A stretch of 49,822 nt of DNA from Algoriphagus algorifonticola (GTDB lineage Bacteria > Bacteroidota > Bacteroidia > Cytophagales > Cyclobacteriaceae): assembly GCF_007655305.1 (NCBI RefSeq), contig NZ_VLOG01000002.1:1-49822 (forward strand), given 5' to 3'. Position numbers and translations under genes: made by a program. Position 1 is the first letter of the stretch, and each line of letters starts with the position of its first letter. Positions 17,501-25,984 of this stretch are shown one piece after another. The notes under the pieces were generated by a model. It ran no database searches. It saw only the letters and a list, made by a program, of their open reading frames with translations, and was not told where the DNA came from.

Positions 17501-17648
17501 TGGTCGTTCCTTTCACCAAGACATTCACTCCGATCAAGCCTTCTGGCTCCTCAGGTGAAGTCACCCTACCGGTGATCGTTCTGTTTTGTGCCATGACCGA
17601 AACAGCTGTTAAGAGCATGATCACAAATCCCAGTAAAACTTTCTTCAT
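14511..17648 (-). CDS. SusC/RagA-family TonB-dependent transporter (pair 1)
   Basis: A 1045-residue outer-membrane transporter. Order: signal peptide (MKKVLLGFVIMLLTAVSVMA); a carboxypeptidase-D-regulatory-like domain at about 23-110 (ITGRVTSPEEPEGLIGVNVL); a plug domain with NVVNAIEGQAPGV, VRIRGIGSVNSSSAPLYVVD and DMTILKDASSAALYGSRAAN; then the 22-strand barrel ending FTLGLNVNL. Import is driven by TonB in the inner membrane. It forms an operon with the SusD gene 13 bases downstream. It differs from the second SusC in sequence, so the two pairs probably serve different substrates. The upstream 640 bases hold its control region. Confidence 0.95.
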   Translation of the reverse strand: MKKVLLGFVIMLLTAVSVMAQNRTITGRVTSPEEPEGLIGVNVLVKGTTIGVVTDLDGRYSILVPANASTLVFSYIGYISVEEQIGNRSEINVTMREDAQNLQEVIITAYGGTADKGNFTGSAIALKGDQIANRPINNVVNAIEGQAPGVITTSASGQPGSTPAVRIRGIGSVNSSSAPLYVVDGVPYDGDLSNLNPEDIADMTILKDASSAALYGSRAANGVIMITTKTGQKNKPTFNVRVQQGVSSRALPEYDRVNADQYYPLVWESLRNSQLGNGATPDAAATFASNNLINILGYNVYNVPNNQIVGTDGRLNPNAVNNFVGLNWFDELQRTGDRKEYNMTYSGGSDKTDFYTSFNYLNEKGFIINSDIERFTGRLNVNTQATSWLKTGINLSATMSEGNNARDGGSSSFVNPFFTARSMGPIYPVFAQNMQTGGFILDEFGNKIFDLGDLEEFGLPRRGAGAYPGRHVVQETLLNVDRFDRDVISSRAYVEAKFLKDFTFRTNIATDITSLLNIGYDNTIVGDGAPAGRTRRENIRINSLTFNQLLTYSKTFNDKHFVEALVGHENYDFRRTRQFISKQDQILAGNIEPDNFVTINSASGRTDVDRIESYLSRVNYVYDDKYSFSASWRTDGSSRFFRDVRWGTFFSVGAAWSIDQENFFNSNFFQLFKLRASYGEVGNNNVGGFYPWQALYDLGFNNASEPGILQASLSALDLQWESNNTYDLGLDFAFGNRFSGTLEFFNRESSNLLFEVPLSLTTGLENRFQNIGTMSNKGVEFNIGGDVMRRGAFKWNANVNVSTFKNEFKELPFEEQIVGTKKYVVGRSIFDFWLRDWYGVDPETGEGLYRAEEYAENDPTTRIIGQDTVTTRFQNARFHFAGNAIPDFFGGLSNTFSYKGLSLNVLVSFAVGGDIYDGIYAGLMGADPDGGAAHVDILNRWRQPGDITEVPKMDVTGAAQTNVASDRWLTDASYLNLRAINLSYTLPRTLLERWKMRGATVYLAGENLGWLSSRSGMYVSGTFSGTTSNTFTPARTFTLGLNVNL

Positions 17649-18238
17649 AGGTTAAATTTTAATAGATGATTTGTTTTTCGAATCGGCTAATGAAAAAGCA
17701 AATAGCTAAAGGAGCAAATTTGGTAAAACTTAAAAAAGGTTAAGTTTTCAGAATAAAATTTTATTATTTTTTATTTTTTTAGAATTTTTTGAAAAAAATA
17801 TTGTGTCCGAACAGTGTCCGCTGATATAGGATTTCTATTTTTATTAATTTTATAATAAAAAATTTTGCTATTTTGATTTTAAATTATTTAAAATTCCGTT
17901 TCTTAGTTTTATCCAAAAAATATTAAATTAAATATTTATCAATATTTTCAATATTTAATTCTGTTTTTGCCTAGTGTGCAATCGATTTCTAAAAATAAAT
18001 TTTTGCAATGTCCGATTTTAAAATTTGAATCACAGAATTATAAAAACGAAAAATGAAATTATTCGAAATTTAATTTCTCCTTTAATTTTACTCCAATTAG
18101 CACAAAAGGATGATAATCGGTTGAAAAAATAATAAACTAAATATCAATTAAATTCTATTTTTATTATTATAGTACTACTAATTACCCTTGAATTGCAAGG
18201 ATTTTCAGATAATTTATGCTGAACAAAATGATGTAAAC
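17649..18238. other. AT-rich intergenic region upstream of the first susC
   Basis: About 590 bases with no plausible gene. It is very AT-rich and presumably carries the promoter of the susC at 14511-17648, but I find no exact TAnnTTTG element to name. The one ordered feature is a direct repeat of the heptamer CGGACAC (minus strand) at 17803-17820. A related TGTCCG lies at 18009-18014. Confidence 0.5.
17803..17820 (-). promoter_or_regulatory. Direct heptamer repeat, candidate regulator site
   Basis: On the minus strand CGGACAC occurs twice, with start points 11 bases apart (17814-17820 and 17803-17809), about one helical turn. It lies about 155 bases upstream of the susC start in otherwise AT-rich DNA. 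The spacing suits a factor binding one face of the helix. No regulator gene is nearby, so the binding protein is unknown. Confidence 0.3.
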
Positions 18239-18240
18239 AC

Positions 18241-18272
18241 AAAAAAACCCGGTCATTCAACCGGGTTTTTTT
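18241..18272 (-). terminator. Terminator of the second SusC/SusD operon
   Basis: AAAAAAACCCGG and CCGGGTTTTTTT flank an eight-base loop, giving a strong GC core with a U tract in either direction. It lies 17 bases beyond the stop of the SusD gene at 18289-19809. Confidence 0.85.
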
Positions 18273-18288
18273 GTATATCAAACCAAAA

Positions 18289-19809
18289 TTAATAGCCTGG
18301 ATTCTGCTCAATCGGAGCAGTGGAGTTAGTTTGAATTTCTTCCAATGGAATCGGCCATACAAACAAATTGCTAGTATACAGAATGGAGTGATCTGTCGGG
18401 ATTGCTCTGTCTGTATTATAGAAATTAATATTTGTGATAGATCTTGAAGTTGCCTTGGCAGGAACACCATTCATAACTCCCGCTCCGGATAGTCTGTGAA
18501 TGTCAGCCCATCTTTTACCTTCAGCCAAGAACTCAATTCGTCTTTCTTTATAGATAGCATCCAAGACACCTTCCTGACCACCTAATCCCGCAGCAGTAAA
18601 TGCTGGAACCGTCGCAGGTAAAGCTCTGCTTCTAACTGAATTCAACAATGTAACGGCAACATCCAAGTTACCCAATTGTGCATTTGCCTCAGCAGCATTT
18701 AATACTACCTCTGCAAATCTCAATATTGGATTTGGATCAGAATAGGTTACTGCATCCGGATATTTTCCGGTATATACTCCAGTTCCGTTGGAGGTTGTCA
18801 GCAAGGTTCTTCTGGAATCTTCTGCCAACCAAAATTCGGATCTCCAAATCAGCGGGCTGATTTTAACCAAACCTCTGGCGCCTAAGTCTGGATTTCCAAA
18901 CATAGAAGCTAATGCTCCGTTTACACCGGCATTAGATGCTTCCGTGTTGATGAAAGAAAACACGTTATCAGTGGTTGATCCTGAGAGGAAAGGAGCGGTT
19001 ACTGAAGAGGTCACTGCATACTGACCAGTAATTTTTGCATGCTCTGCAATTACGCCAGCCCAGTCTTCCATATGCAATTTAACTCTGGATTTCAACCCAA
19101 TCGCTGCACCCTTACTTGCTCTAGAAAAAGCCCCATTTGGCAATAAAGATTCAGCTTCATCCAAATCGGATAATAATTGCTGATAGTCTTCTCCAACAGT
19201 TCCTCTTCCAACAGCCTCACCATCTGGCACTTTTGGTACGTCATTGATGGCAAATGTTCTGTAAGGAACCCCAGGAGAAGCAGGATTATCAGAGTAAGGC
19301 CTTGCAAAATGAACCAAAAGTTCATGATGAGCCAATGCTCTTAAGAAAAGCATTTCACCTCTATATCGATCTCTTTGCGCCTGAGTTAAAACACCACTGC
19401 TTAATGCCTCATCCAGCCCTTCCAAAACAATGTTAGCTCTGTTGATCATTCTATATAGAGAGATCCACATCCCATTATTATTGGCTGTTTGTGGGTTATA
19501 TGCACCTACATAAGTGATCTCGTAGAACAACTGATCATTATACATATCCTCCCCACGCATATCTCCTTGCTGCACATTGGCAGCTCCGAAAGGATATCCT
19601 CGTTGAACTGATCCCAAATAGAATCCACGTTGTGCTGATTCGTAGACACCCAGTACCGCAGATTCCACTCTAGCTGGAGTGGCAAATGCCTCCTGGTCAG
19701 GAATCAGGTTTGCCGGTGTCAAATCCACTACATCACAAGAGCTTACTGCTCCCATTAGGGCAGCGCCCGCTATAGCGAGTTTGAATTTATTTATTGAAAA
19801 CTTAGTCAT
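18289..19809 (-). CDS. SusD/RagB-family nutrient-binding lipoprotein (pair 2)
   Basis: A 506-residue outer-membrane lipoprotein. The signal peptide ends in the lipobox VSSC with Cys25, followed by the family opening DVVDLTPANLIPDQEAFATP. The helical core includes RGEMLFLRALAHHELLVHFA. The C-terminal half has RFAEVVLNAAEANAQLGNLD, AIYKERRIEFLAEGKRWADI and the closing VWPIPLEEIQTNSTAPIEQN, all standard SusD signatures. It would bind substrate with the SusC protein encoded 23 bases upstream. As with pair 1, no degradative enzyme lies beside it. RWADIHRL near the end is the common SusD/RagB sequence that precedes the last loops. Confidence 0.93.
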   Translation of the reverse strand: MTKFSINKFKLAIAGAALMGAVSSCDVVDLTPANLIPDQEAFATPARVESAVLGVYESAQRGFYLGSVQRGYPFGAANVQQGDMRGEDMYNDQLFYEITYVGAYNPQTANNNGMWISLYRMINRANIVLEGLDEALSSGVLTQAQRDRYRGEMLFLRALAHHELLVHFARPYSDNPASPGVPYRTFAINDVPKVPDGEAVGRGTVGEDYQQLLSDLDEAESLLPNGAFSRASKGAAIGLKSRVKLHMEDWAGVIAEHAKITGQYAVTSSVTAPFLSGSTTDNVFSFINTEASNAGVNGALASMFGNPDLGARGLVKISPLIWRSEFWLAEDSRRTLLTTSNGTGVYTGKYPDAVTYSDPNPILRFAEVVLNAAEANAQLGNLDVAVTLLNSVRSRALPATVPAFTAAGLGGQEGVLDAIYKERRIEFLAEGKRWADIHRLSGAGVMNGVPAKATSRSITNINFYNTDRAIPTDHSILYTSNLFVWPIPLEEIQTNSTAPIEQNPGY

Positions 19810-19832
19810 TTTTTCTTCTTTTGATTTTGAAA

Positions 19833-22800
19833 TTAGAATCCAACATTAACACCCAAGGTGTAGGTTCTGATGATCGGTGCTACATTCCAATCAACACCAA
19901 ATGATTGCTGTCCGGAAAACGTGTTAGACTCAGGATCTAAACCAGTATAATTGGTGAATATGAATGGGTTTTGTACCTGAGCAAAAACTCTTGCATTTGT
20001 AATCTTGCCAGCAAATGCCGACTGAAGCACGTTGCTAGGTAAAGTATAACCCAAAACGATATTCTGAATTCTAACGAAGTCACCTTTTTCAACAAATCGG
20101 CTGTTGGAAGCAGAAGTCTGCCACATATTGGCGTCTTGGCCAGAATACAATTTTGGCATATCTGTTACTTGACCACTTTCAGTCCATCTGTTCAAAATAG
20201 ACGCATGGTTGTTGGAAAATCCTTGTCCCAAAAGACCTCTCAAGGACTCGTTCATGATGAAGTTACCACCAGAGAATCTTGTAAAGATTTCAGCATCAAA
20301 ATTGCCATACTTGAAAGTATTGCTCCAGCCACCTTGCCATTTAGGAAGGGTATTTCCCAAAAATTCCTGAGTTGGACCTGAGGAGGTAGTTGATACATCG
20401 CCTGGATTAGAAGAATCATAGGCTCTCCAACCAATAGCACCTCTTTGAAGGTTATATTGAACGATTTCTTCACCTCTGTGGTACAAAGGATTTCCATTTG
20501 CCGGATTAACACCAGCCCATTTGAATCCATACAATTGAGCTACTGGACCACCAACTTCAGTTCTATTATAAGTACCAGTCAATGGCTGGATCAGATTGGT
20601 GACCTCATTATTCAAGAATGTGATATTGAAATCAGTATTCCAAGTGAATTTACCTCTGCTTAGTACAGTCGCCAAGGCCCTCAATTCCAAACCAGAGTTT
20701 CTCATTGCACCCACGTTTTGGTTGATGCTGTTACCTGGTACACCTAAAGATGGAGGGGTAGGAGCAGCCAAGATCAAACCGTCGATATTATTGATGAAGT
20801 AATCCGCCGTCAAAGAAACAGGGCCAATAGTCATATCGAAACCTACGTTGAACTTCTTAGAAGTTTCCCACTGCAAGCCTCCATTAGCAACTCGAGCATA
20901 CCCGATACCAGCTCCTGCTCCTCCTAATACTGGAGAAAATCCACCGAATGCTGCAAATGAAGCTAATCCTACGTTTCCTACTTCAGCATAAGAACCTCTT
21001 ACTTTCAAGTCAGATATCAAATTCGAGTTGAAGAATGCCTCATCAGAAACTCTCCATCCAACTGATCCACCGAAGAAAGTACCTCTCTTATTATCTCCGA
21101 TCAAATCAGAAATTCCATCATTTCTAACTGTCAATGACAAGAGATATCTTCCGCCATAGTTGTAGTTGAATCTACCGAAGTAGGAATCAAATCCTTGCTC
21201 GCTGTAACCACCTCCAGAGAACTGGTTGTTATAGGATCCTGAAATCAGGTTTTGCTCACGGTAGAAATTATCGGAGATATCTGTTCCCCAACCTGCAAAA
21301 TTGTAAAGTCTTGTAAACTGGTATTCCACACCACCTGTTACATTGATATTGTGGTTTTCACCGATTACAGTCTGATAGTTCAAGGTATTTTGCCAGTTCC
21401 AACGAATAGCTGGATTATAGGCCATATACACATAACCATTTGAACTTCTACCATCACCGTGTCTAGGGTCTAGAGACTGAAAATCATCAGCCAAAGTCAA
21501 ATCTGTACCGATTTGTGTTCTTGCTGTCAAGCCAGTTGCTAAATCAGCTTCTCCATATACAGAGCCTAAAATTCTGTGTGCACGGCTTCTATAAAGGTTA
21601 TTATCAATGACAAATCCGATGTTTGGAATGTTATTGTCCGGACCTGCCAAGTTTGCGCCAAAGCCAGTAGTTGCACCATTAGCAGTGACATTATAGCCAT
21701 CAAACGCAATATTTTCAGGATCGTAAATCGGAACGTTTGGCAAGGCTCTGGTTGAATTATAGATCGCACCTGAAAGAGAGTTTGCTCCGTTATTCAAGCC
21801 AAAAATCTCTGTCAAAGAGTAGGAAAGAGAAGTTCCAATTCTAATTGCATCTGATATGCTGTGATCAATATTTGCTCTAAAAGAGTATCTCTTCAGGTCA
21901 TTAGGTCTAATAGCAGACTCCTGATCTGTAAAACCTAAAGAGAAGAAATATTTGGTAGCAGCTGATCCGCCAGAAATCGAAATATTATGCTGCTGAGTAA
22001 AGCCTTTTCTATAAATCAAGTCCTGCCAATCAGTATTTACACCTGGATTAGCCAATGGAGATTGTCCAGCATTGCTTCTCTTTTCGTTGGCAATAGTAAC
22101 AAACTGATCTCCATTTAAAAGTTGAAAACGTTCTACTTCCTCATTGAAACCCATGGAAGTATTGTAGCTCACTTTAGCTTTACCATCTGATCCTCTTTTG
22201 GTAGTGATCAAGATGACACCATTAGCCGCCCTTGAACCATAGATTGCAGTTGCAGAACCATCTTTCAATACTTCATAAGATTGAATATCTGCTGGGTTGA
22301 TGTTTGCCAATGGGTTGGAAGCATTCACAGCTGACCTGTCATTATCTACAATCGGAACGCCATCGATAACGATTAATGGATCAGCGCTTGATGTCAAAGA
22401 GTTGACACCACGAATTCTTATGATAGGTCTTGCACCCAAAATACCATTTGGAGTGGTCACCTGAACACCAGGTGCGCGGCCAGCTAATTGAGAATCGAAG
22501 GATGGTGCCACTAAGTTGGCAATTGATTCATTGCTGATAGAACTCACTGAGCCGGTCACTTCTCTTCGCTCCTGAGTACCGTAGCCTACAACGACAACTT
22601 CATTGAGGACCTTTACATCTGTTTCCAACTGAACGTCGATCACAGATCTATTTTGAATATTCACTTCCTTGGTTAGATAACCAACAAAGCTGAACACCAA
22701 AGTAGTAGCATTTTCAGGAACATTGATTGAATAAGTGCCATCTATATCTGTGATGGCTCCAACCGTAGTTCCTTTTACTACTATACTTGCACCTGGTACT

Positions 22801-22910
22801 CCCTGCGGCTCTTCGGACGAGGTTACTTTACCAGTGATAGTTTTGGACTGCGCGAGAGCAGACATCACTGTCATCACTCCCAGCAGGATCCCGAGTAAAA
22901 CTTTCTTCAT
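19833..22910 (-). CDS. SusC/RagA-family TonB-dependent transporter (pair 2)
   Basis: A 1025-residue outer-membrane transporter. Signal peptide (MKKVLLGILLGVMTVMSALA); carboxypeptidase-D-regulatory-like domain (ITGKVTSSEEPQGVPGASIV); a TonB-box-like VVVVGYGTQERREVTGSVSS; plug with DSQLAGRAPGVQV, IRIRGVNSLTSSADPLIVID and YEVLKDGSATAIYGSRAANG; then the barrel ending in YTLGVNVGF. The signal peptide and first domain are close to those of the other SusC, the barrel much less so, which suggests an old duplication or shared ancestry with different substrates. It is the first gene of an operon with the SusD gene 23 bases downstream. Confidence 0.95.
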   Translation of the reverse strand: MKKVLLGILLGVMTVMSALAQSKTITGKVTSSEEPQGVPGASIVVKGTTVGAITDIDGTYSINVPENATTLVFSFVGYLTKEVNIQNRSVIDVQLETDVKVLNEVVVVGYGTQERREVTGSVSSISNESIANLVAPSFDSQLAGRAPGVQVTTPNGILGARPIIRIRGVNSLTSSADPLIVIDGVPIVDNDRSAVNASNPLANINPADIQSYEVLKDGSATAIYGSRAANGVILITTKRGSDGKAKVSYNTSMGFNEEVERFQLLNGDQFVTIANEKRSNAGQSPLANPGVNTDWQDLIYRKGFTQQHNISISGGSAATKYFFSLGFTDQESAIRPNDLKRYSFRANIDHSISDAIRIGTSLSYSLTEIFGLNNGANSLSGAIYNSTRALPNVPIYDPENIAFDGYNVTANGATTGFGANLAGPDNNIPNIGFVIDNNLYRSRAHRILGSVYGEADLATGLTARTQIGTDLTLADDFQSLDPRHGDGRSSNGYVYMAYNPAIRWNWQNTLNYQTVIGENHNINVTGGVEYQFTRLYNFAGWGTDISDNFYREQNLISGSYNNQFSGGGYSEQGFDSYFGRFNYNYGGRYLLSLTVRNDGISDLIGDNKRGTFFGGSVGWRVSDEAFFNSNLISDLKVRGSYAEVGNVGLASFAAFGGFSPVLGGAGAGIGYARVANGGLQWETSKKFNVGFDMTIGPVSLTADYFINNIDGLILAAPTPPSLGVPGNSINQNVGAMRNSGLELRALATVLSRGKFTWNTDFNITFLNNEVTNLIQPLTGTYNRTEVGGPVAQLYGFKWAGVNPANGNPLYHRGEEIVQYNLQRGAIGWRAYDSSNPGDVSTTSSGPTQEFLGNTLPKWQGGWSNTFKYGNFDAEIFTRFSGGNFIMNESLRGLLGQGFSNNHASILNRWTESGQVTDMPKLYSGQDANMWQTSASNSRFVEKGDFVRIQNIVLGYTLPSNVLQSAFAGKITNARVFAQVQNPFIFTNYTGLDPESNTFSGQQSFGVDWNVAPIIRTYTLGVNVGF

Positions 22911-23399
22911 TGGGTAAAAATTTAACGTGGGTTAATTTGATTTTGGGCTAAAGAAAAAATTTTAAAATAAAGAATCAAAATCTGTTAAATCTCCTTTAAA
23001 TAGTATTTTTCAGAATATAATTCTTAAAAATAGATTTTTTTAAAATTTAATATAAGCAACTCTAAATTTTCAATATTCTATAAACGAAAGATGTATTTAT
23101 AAATCAAAAGGAGTATTCTTTATTTTGCCTAACTCACATAAAACAAAATGTTATTCGTTTTCTTAAAAAAATTCTATAAATATTAATATTTATCAAAAAC
23201 CCTTTTTCCCAAATTTTATTAATTCATTGAGGTCATGAAAGGGCTAAAAGCAAATAAAGTTCTAAGTGGAAAAAACAACATCATGAAGAAAATTGGAACT
23301 TCATTTCCCTATTAGACAAAACTCAAAATTAAATTTTTCTTTCTTTTTTTGTTAAAAGCGAGAAAAATCGAGCTAAGTGGTGTTAAAATGAAAATTTGG
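22911..23399. other. AT-rich intergenic region upstream of the second susC
   Basis: About 490 AT-rich bases without a plausible gene on either strand. It must contain the promoter of the susC that starts at 22910. I find no clear -7/-33 pair, hairpin or repeat, and no terminator for the gene ending at 23400. Confidence 0.5.
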
Positions 23400-23948
23400 T
23401 TAATTCCTTAATAAAAAATTCATGTGAGGAGACCATTTGCCATCTATCCTTTTCAACAAAGTCAATTCCGAAACCTGGAATTCACTTTCAAGCTTCGCCT
23501 CCTTTACTTCCTGGAAAACTGATTCAAAATCCTGCCTCTTTAAGTCTTTAAAGGCTACAGTCATATGGGGGTGATAGTTTCTGTCACTCAATTCATCTGG
23601 AAGATGTACATGGGTTTTCAGAAACTTTTTTAGGTCTATTTGAAAAAAATATAAGTCTTGGTCCGCTTGTATATCCAAAAAAATCACCCTCTTCCCAAAA
23701 GTATCTACGCCTTTCACTTTCATCCCAAAAGTGCTTTTACTACTACAAAAATCCTGTAGCATGGAAGTAAACTTTTCCTCCTTATGCTCATCATATGAAA
23801 AAGGCATTTTCACCGTAACATGGGCAGGGGACTTTAAAGCATACTTTACATTGAATTTTTCACGCAGATGTAACTTTAGCTCCTCCACTTTTTCTAAAAA
23901 CTCTTGAGGTGGGAGAATGGCTAGAAAATATTTCTGCATATTTTTCAT
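23400..23948 (-). CDS. 2'-5' RNA ligase/LigT-like 2H phosphoesterase
   Basis: A 182-residue cytoplasmic protein of the 2H superfamily (LigT, ThpR, cyclic phosphodiesterase relatives). Both catalytic HxT motifs are present: HVTVKM at residues 43-48 and HMTVAF at 128-133, spaced as in the family. Length is normal. These enzymes act on 2'-5' linkages or 2',3'-cyclic phosphates of RNA, but in most bacteria the true substrate is unknown. It stands alone between the second susC and a divergent universal stress protein gene. A second in-frame ATG three codons into the protein could also serve as start. Confidence 0.88.
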   Translation of the reverse strand: MKNMQKYFLAILPPQEFLEKVEELKLHLREKFNVKYALKSPAHVTVKMPFSYDEHKEEKFTSMLQDFCSSKSTFGMKVKGVDTFGKRVIFLDIQADQDLYFFQIDLKKFLKTHVHLPDELSDRNYHPHMTVAFKDLKRQDFESVFQEVKEAKLESEFQVSELTLLKRIDGKWSPHMNFLLRN

Positions 23949-24152
23949 AGAATCATATTTTTGGAATTGATGTAGTTTTAAGAAGTTTCTACAAAGTTTA
24001 AACCTCGAATCTACAGGGCATCAATCTTTATTCTTGTGTACAATTCATCTCATTCTGTTACCTTAGAGAGGATTCCTGAGGTAAAAACATAAAAACTGTT
24101 TAAATAACCCAAGCAATCTTTTAAATTAAGGCTATTAATCAATAAACGCCCT

Positions 24153-25067
24153 ATGAAGTTTTTTTCCAAAGTAATGATCGGTCTCGATATGACCGAGATG
24201 GATGAGATTCTAATCCAAAAGACAGTAGTTTTTCTAAAGTTTTTGGGAGTAGAGAAATGCTATTTTGTTCACGTTTCAAAAAATTTGGCTATTCCGGATG
24301 AAATTCTATCTCAGTACCCAAATTTATTGGCTGCAGGAGACGAATCAGTTGAGGCGATCATGCAAAAGAAAATCGATGCCCAAAATTTCCCAAAGGATAT
24401 AGAAGTAGAGGTATTTGCTGAGGAGGGAGATCATCCGCTCGAAACATTCCTGAGATGGGCAAAAATCAAGGATGTTGATTTGATCATCATGGGTAGAAAG
24501 GAAACATTGAAAGGATCAGGAGCCCTCGCCAATGGCGTAGCAAAAAAAGCACCTTGCTCAGTGATGCTTCTTCAGGAAAAGAGAGCTCCAGAACTACCTA
24601 AACAAATTATGATTCCTACCGATTTCTCGGATCATAATCACATGATCTATGATTTTGGAGAACGGATTGCTGATCAATTAAATGCCAAATTAATACCAGT
24701 TCATATCTTTCATGTACCACAGGGTTATTCCAAAACGGGGAAATCCTACGATGAATTTGTGGAGATCATGAAAGAAAATGCGCGTAAGGATTACAAAAAC
24801 TTTGTATCCAAACATAATCACCCCGAACTGGAATGCGATTTTATTCTGGATGAAGGAGAAGATATTGGTGAAACTTTATTGAAGGAAGCCCATAAAATGG
24901 ATGTAGACATGTTTATCATGGGTTCCCGTGGCAGAACCAAATCCGCTGCCATCCTTCTCGGTAGTACTGCTGAAAAGTTAATCAAAGTTAATAATGTGCT
25001 CCCCATGATCATTTTCAAGAAAAAGGGAGAAACCATGGGCTTTTTCGAAGCTTTATTCAGAATCTAA
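24153..25067 (+). CDS. Tandem universal stress protein (two UspA domains)
   Basis: A 304-residue cytoplasmic protein with two UspA domains, roughly 1-142 and 148-292. The second has the nucleotide-binding signature GSRGRTKSAAILLGSTAEKL (G-2x-G-9x-GS), so it likely binds ATP. In the first the signature is weaker (GRKETLKGSG...), so it may be degenerate. Such tandem Usp proteins are induced by starvation or envelope stress; no regulatory element is clear here. The gene is convergent with the methyltransferase gene, and their stop codons overlap by 4 bases at 25064-25067. Confidence 0.9.
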   Translation: MKFFSKVMIGLDMTEMDEILIQKTVVFLKFLGVEKCYFVHVSKNLAIPDEILSQYPNLLAAGDESVEAIMQKKIDAQNFPKDIEVEVFAEEGDHPLETFLRWAKIKDVDLIIMGRKETLKGSGALANGVAKKAPCSVMLLQEKRAPELPKQIMIPTDFSDHNHMIYDFGERIADQLNAKLIPVHIFHVPQGYSKTGKSYDEFVEIMKENARKDYKNFVSKHNHPELECDFILDEGEDIGETLLKEAHKMDVDMFIMGSRGRTKSAAILLGSTAEKLIKVNNVLPMIIFKKKGETMGFFEALFRI

Positions 25068-25984
25068 TCTGCCTTCTTCAATAATAAGAGAGCTTGATCT
25101 CCACGGCCTTCCTGATTATACAGGAAGGCTTTTTTATGAAAATCACTCATCTCTTCTGATGAAAAAATCTCATTTTCATCTACCTCTAAGCTATGACCTT
25201 GCTCATATAAAGCTGTTCCCCAAAACTGAAAAGCAGTAGAATCAAACTCCATATGTGATAATTTCAGCCCCTGAGTTTTAGCCAAAGCCTTCAAACCGCT
25301 GATAGAAGGAATGACCAAATGTCGTGGAGCATCAAGCTGAACCCAATTAGCTCTTTTGTCTTTCCAGACTTGTCCATCTGTGATTGGAAGTCTGATCAAG
25401 AGGGTTCCTCCAGGGTTCATTCTTTCTTTACAGGCTTTTAGCACACTTTCGGGATTAGACATATGCTCGAAGGAATGATGCATCATAATCAGATCAAAGG
25501 TCTGATCTGAATCCAGAAAGTCCATTTTTTGGAGACTCAGGCCTTTCCCAAGCACTTGATCTTTTTCCAAATAAGGATCAAATCCCGTCAAATTCTTGAA
25601 TCCCGAACAGTGTAACTCATATAATAACTGTCCATTTCCACAGCCCACATCTGCTATAGACTGATTGAATCCTTGGAATACATTTTTTAACCAATACCCA
25701 TAAACTTTGGGGGCAAAAAAGCTCATCCCTAATTGGAGAAAAAGTTTTGCACGAAGAGCCTTGAAAGCTTTGGAGATCAAACTTGAAGACACGAGAGGAA
25801 CAAAAGAATAATAAGATCCTGAATAGTAATCGGAAAGGTTATCAGGCACTTGTTCGATCTGAAGCGATAAGCAGTCCAAGCACTCTAAATAAGAGAAGCT
25901 ATCTCCTGCTCCAAACATGCGTTCGTAAGCTTGAAACTTGGTAAGGTGGGTACTTTTACAGAATGGACATTGCCTGTCGATCAC
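25064..25984 (-). CDS. Zinc-ribbon class I SAM-dependent methyltransferase
   Basis: A 306-residue protein. The N-terminus has two CxxC pairs (Cys6/Cys9 and Cys35/Cys38), a zinc-ribbon-like arrangement. The Rossmann methyltransferase core follows, with motif I VGCGNGQLLYEL and then FDLIMMHHSFEHM and GGTLLIRLP. Proteins of this build are common in sugar and polysaccharide modification gene clusters. It starts with GTG at 25982-25984, whose first base is the last base of the sugar transferase stop codon (TAGTG). The two are therefore translationally coupled, which makes modification of a glycan or glycolipid a fair guess. The specific acceptor is unknown. Confidence 0.85.
   Translation of the reverse strand: MIDRQCPFCKSTHLTKFQAYERMFGAGDSFSYLECLDCLSLQIEQVPDNLSDYYSGSYYSFVPLVSSSLISKAFKALRAKLFLQLGMSFFAPKVYGYWLKNVFQGFNQSIADVGCGNGQLLYELHCSGFKNLTGFDPYLEKDQVLGKGLSLQKMDFLDSDQTFDLIMMHHSFEHMSNPESVLKACKERMNPGGTLLIRLPITDGQVWKDKRANWVQLDAPRHLVIPSISGLKALAKTQGLKLSHMEFDSTAFQFWGTALYEQGHSLEVDENEIFSSEEMSDFHKKAFLYNQEGRGDQALLLLKKAD

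Noticed and set aside
17649..17760. A named promoter for the first susC
   Set aside because: No exact TAnnTTTG element with a suitable -33 TTG was found; several one- or two-mismatch candidates in such AT-rich DNA are not significant.
18144..18470. A 108-codon minus-strand frame overlapping the end of the second SusD gene
   Set aside because: It is a shadow in another frame of the SusD gene running into the terminator; the peptide is not protein-like beyond that.
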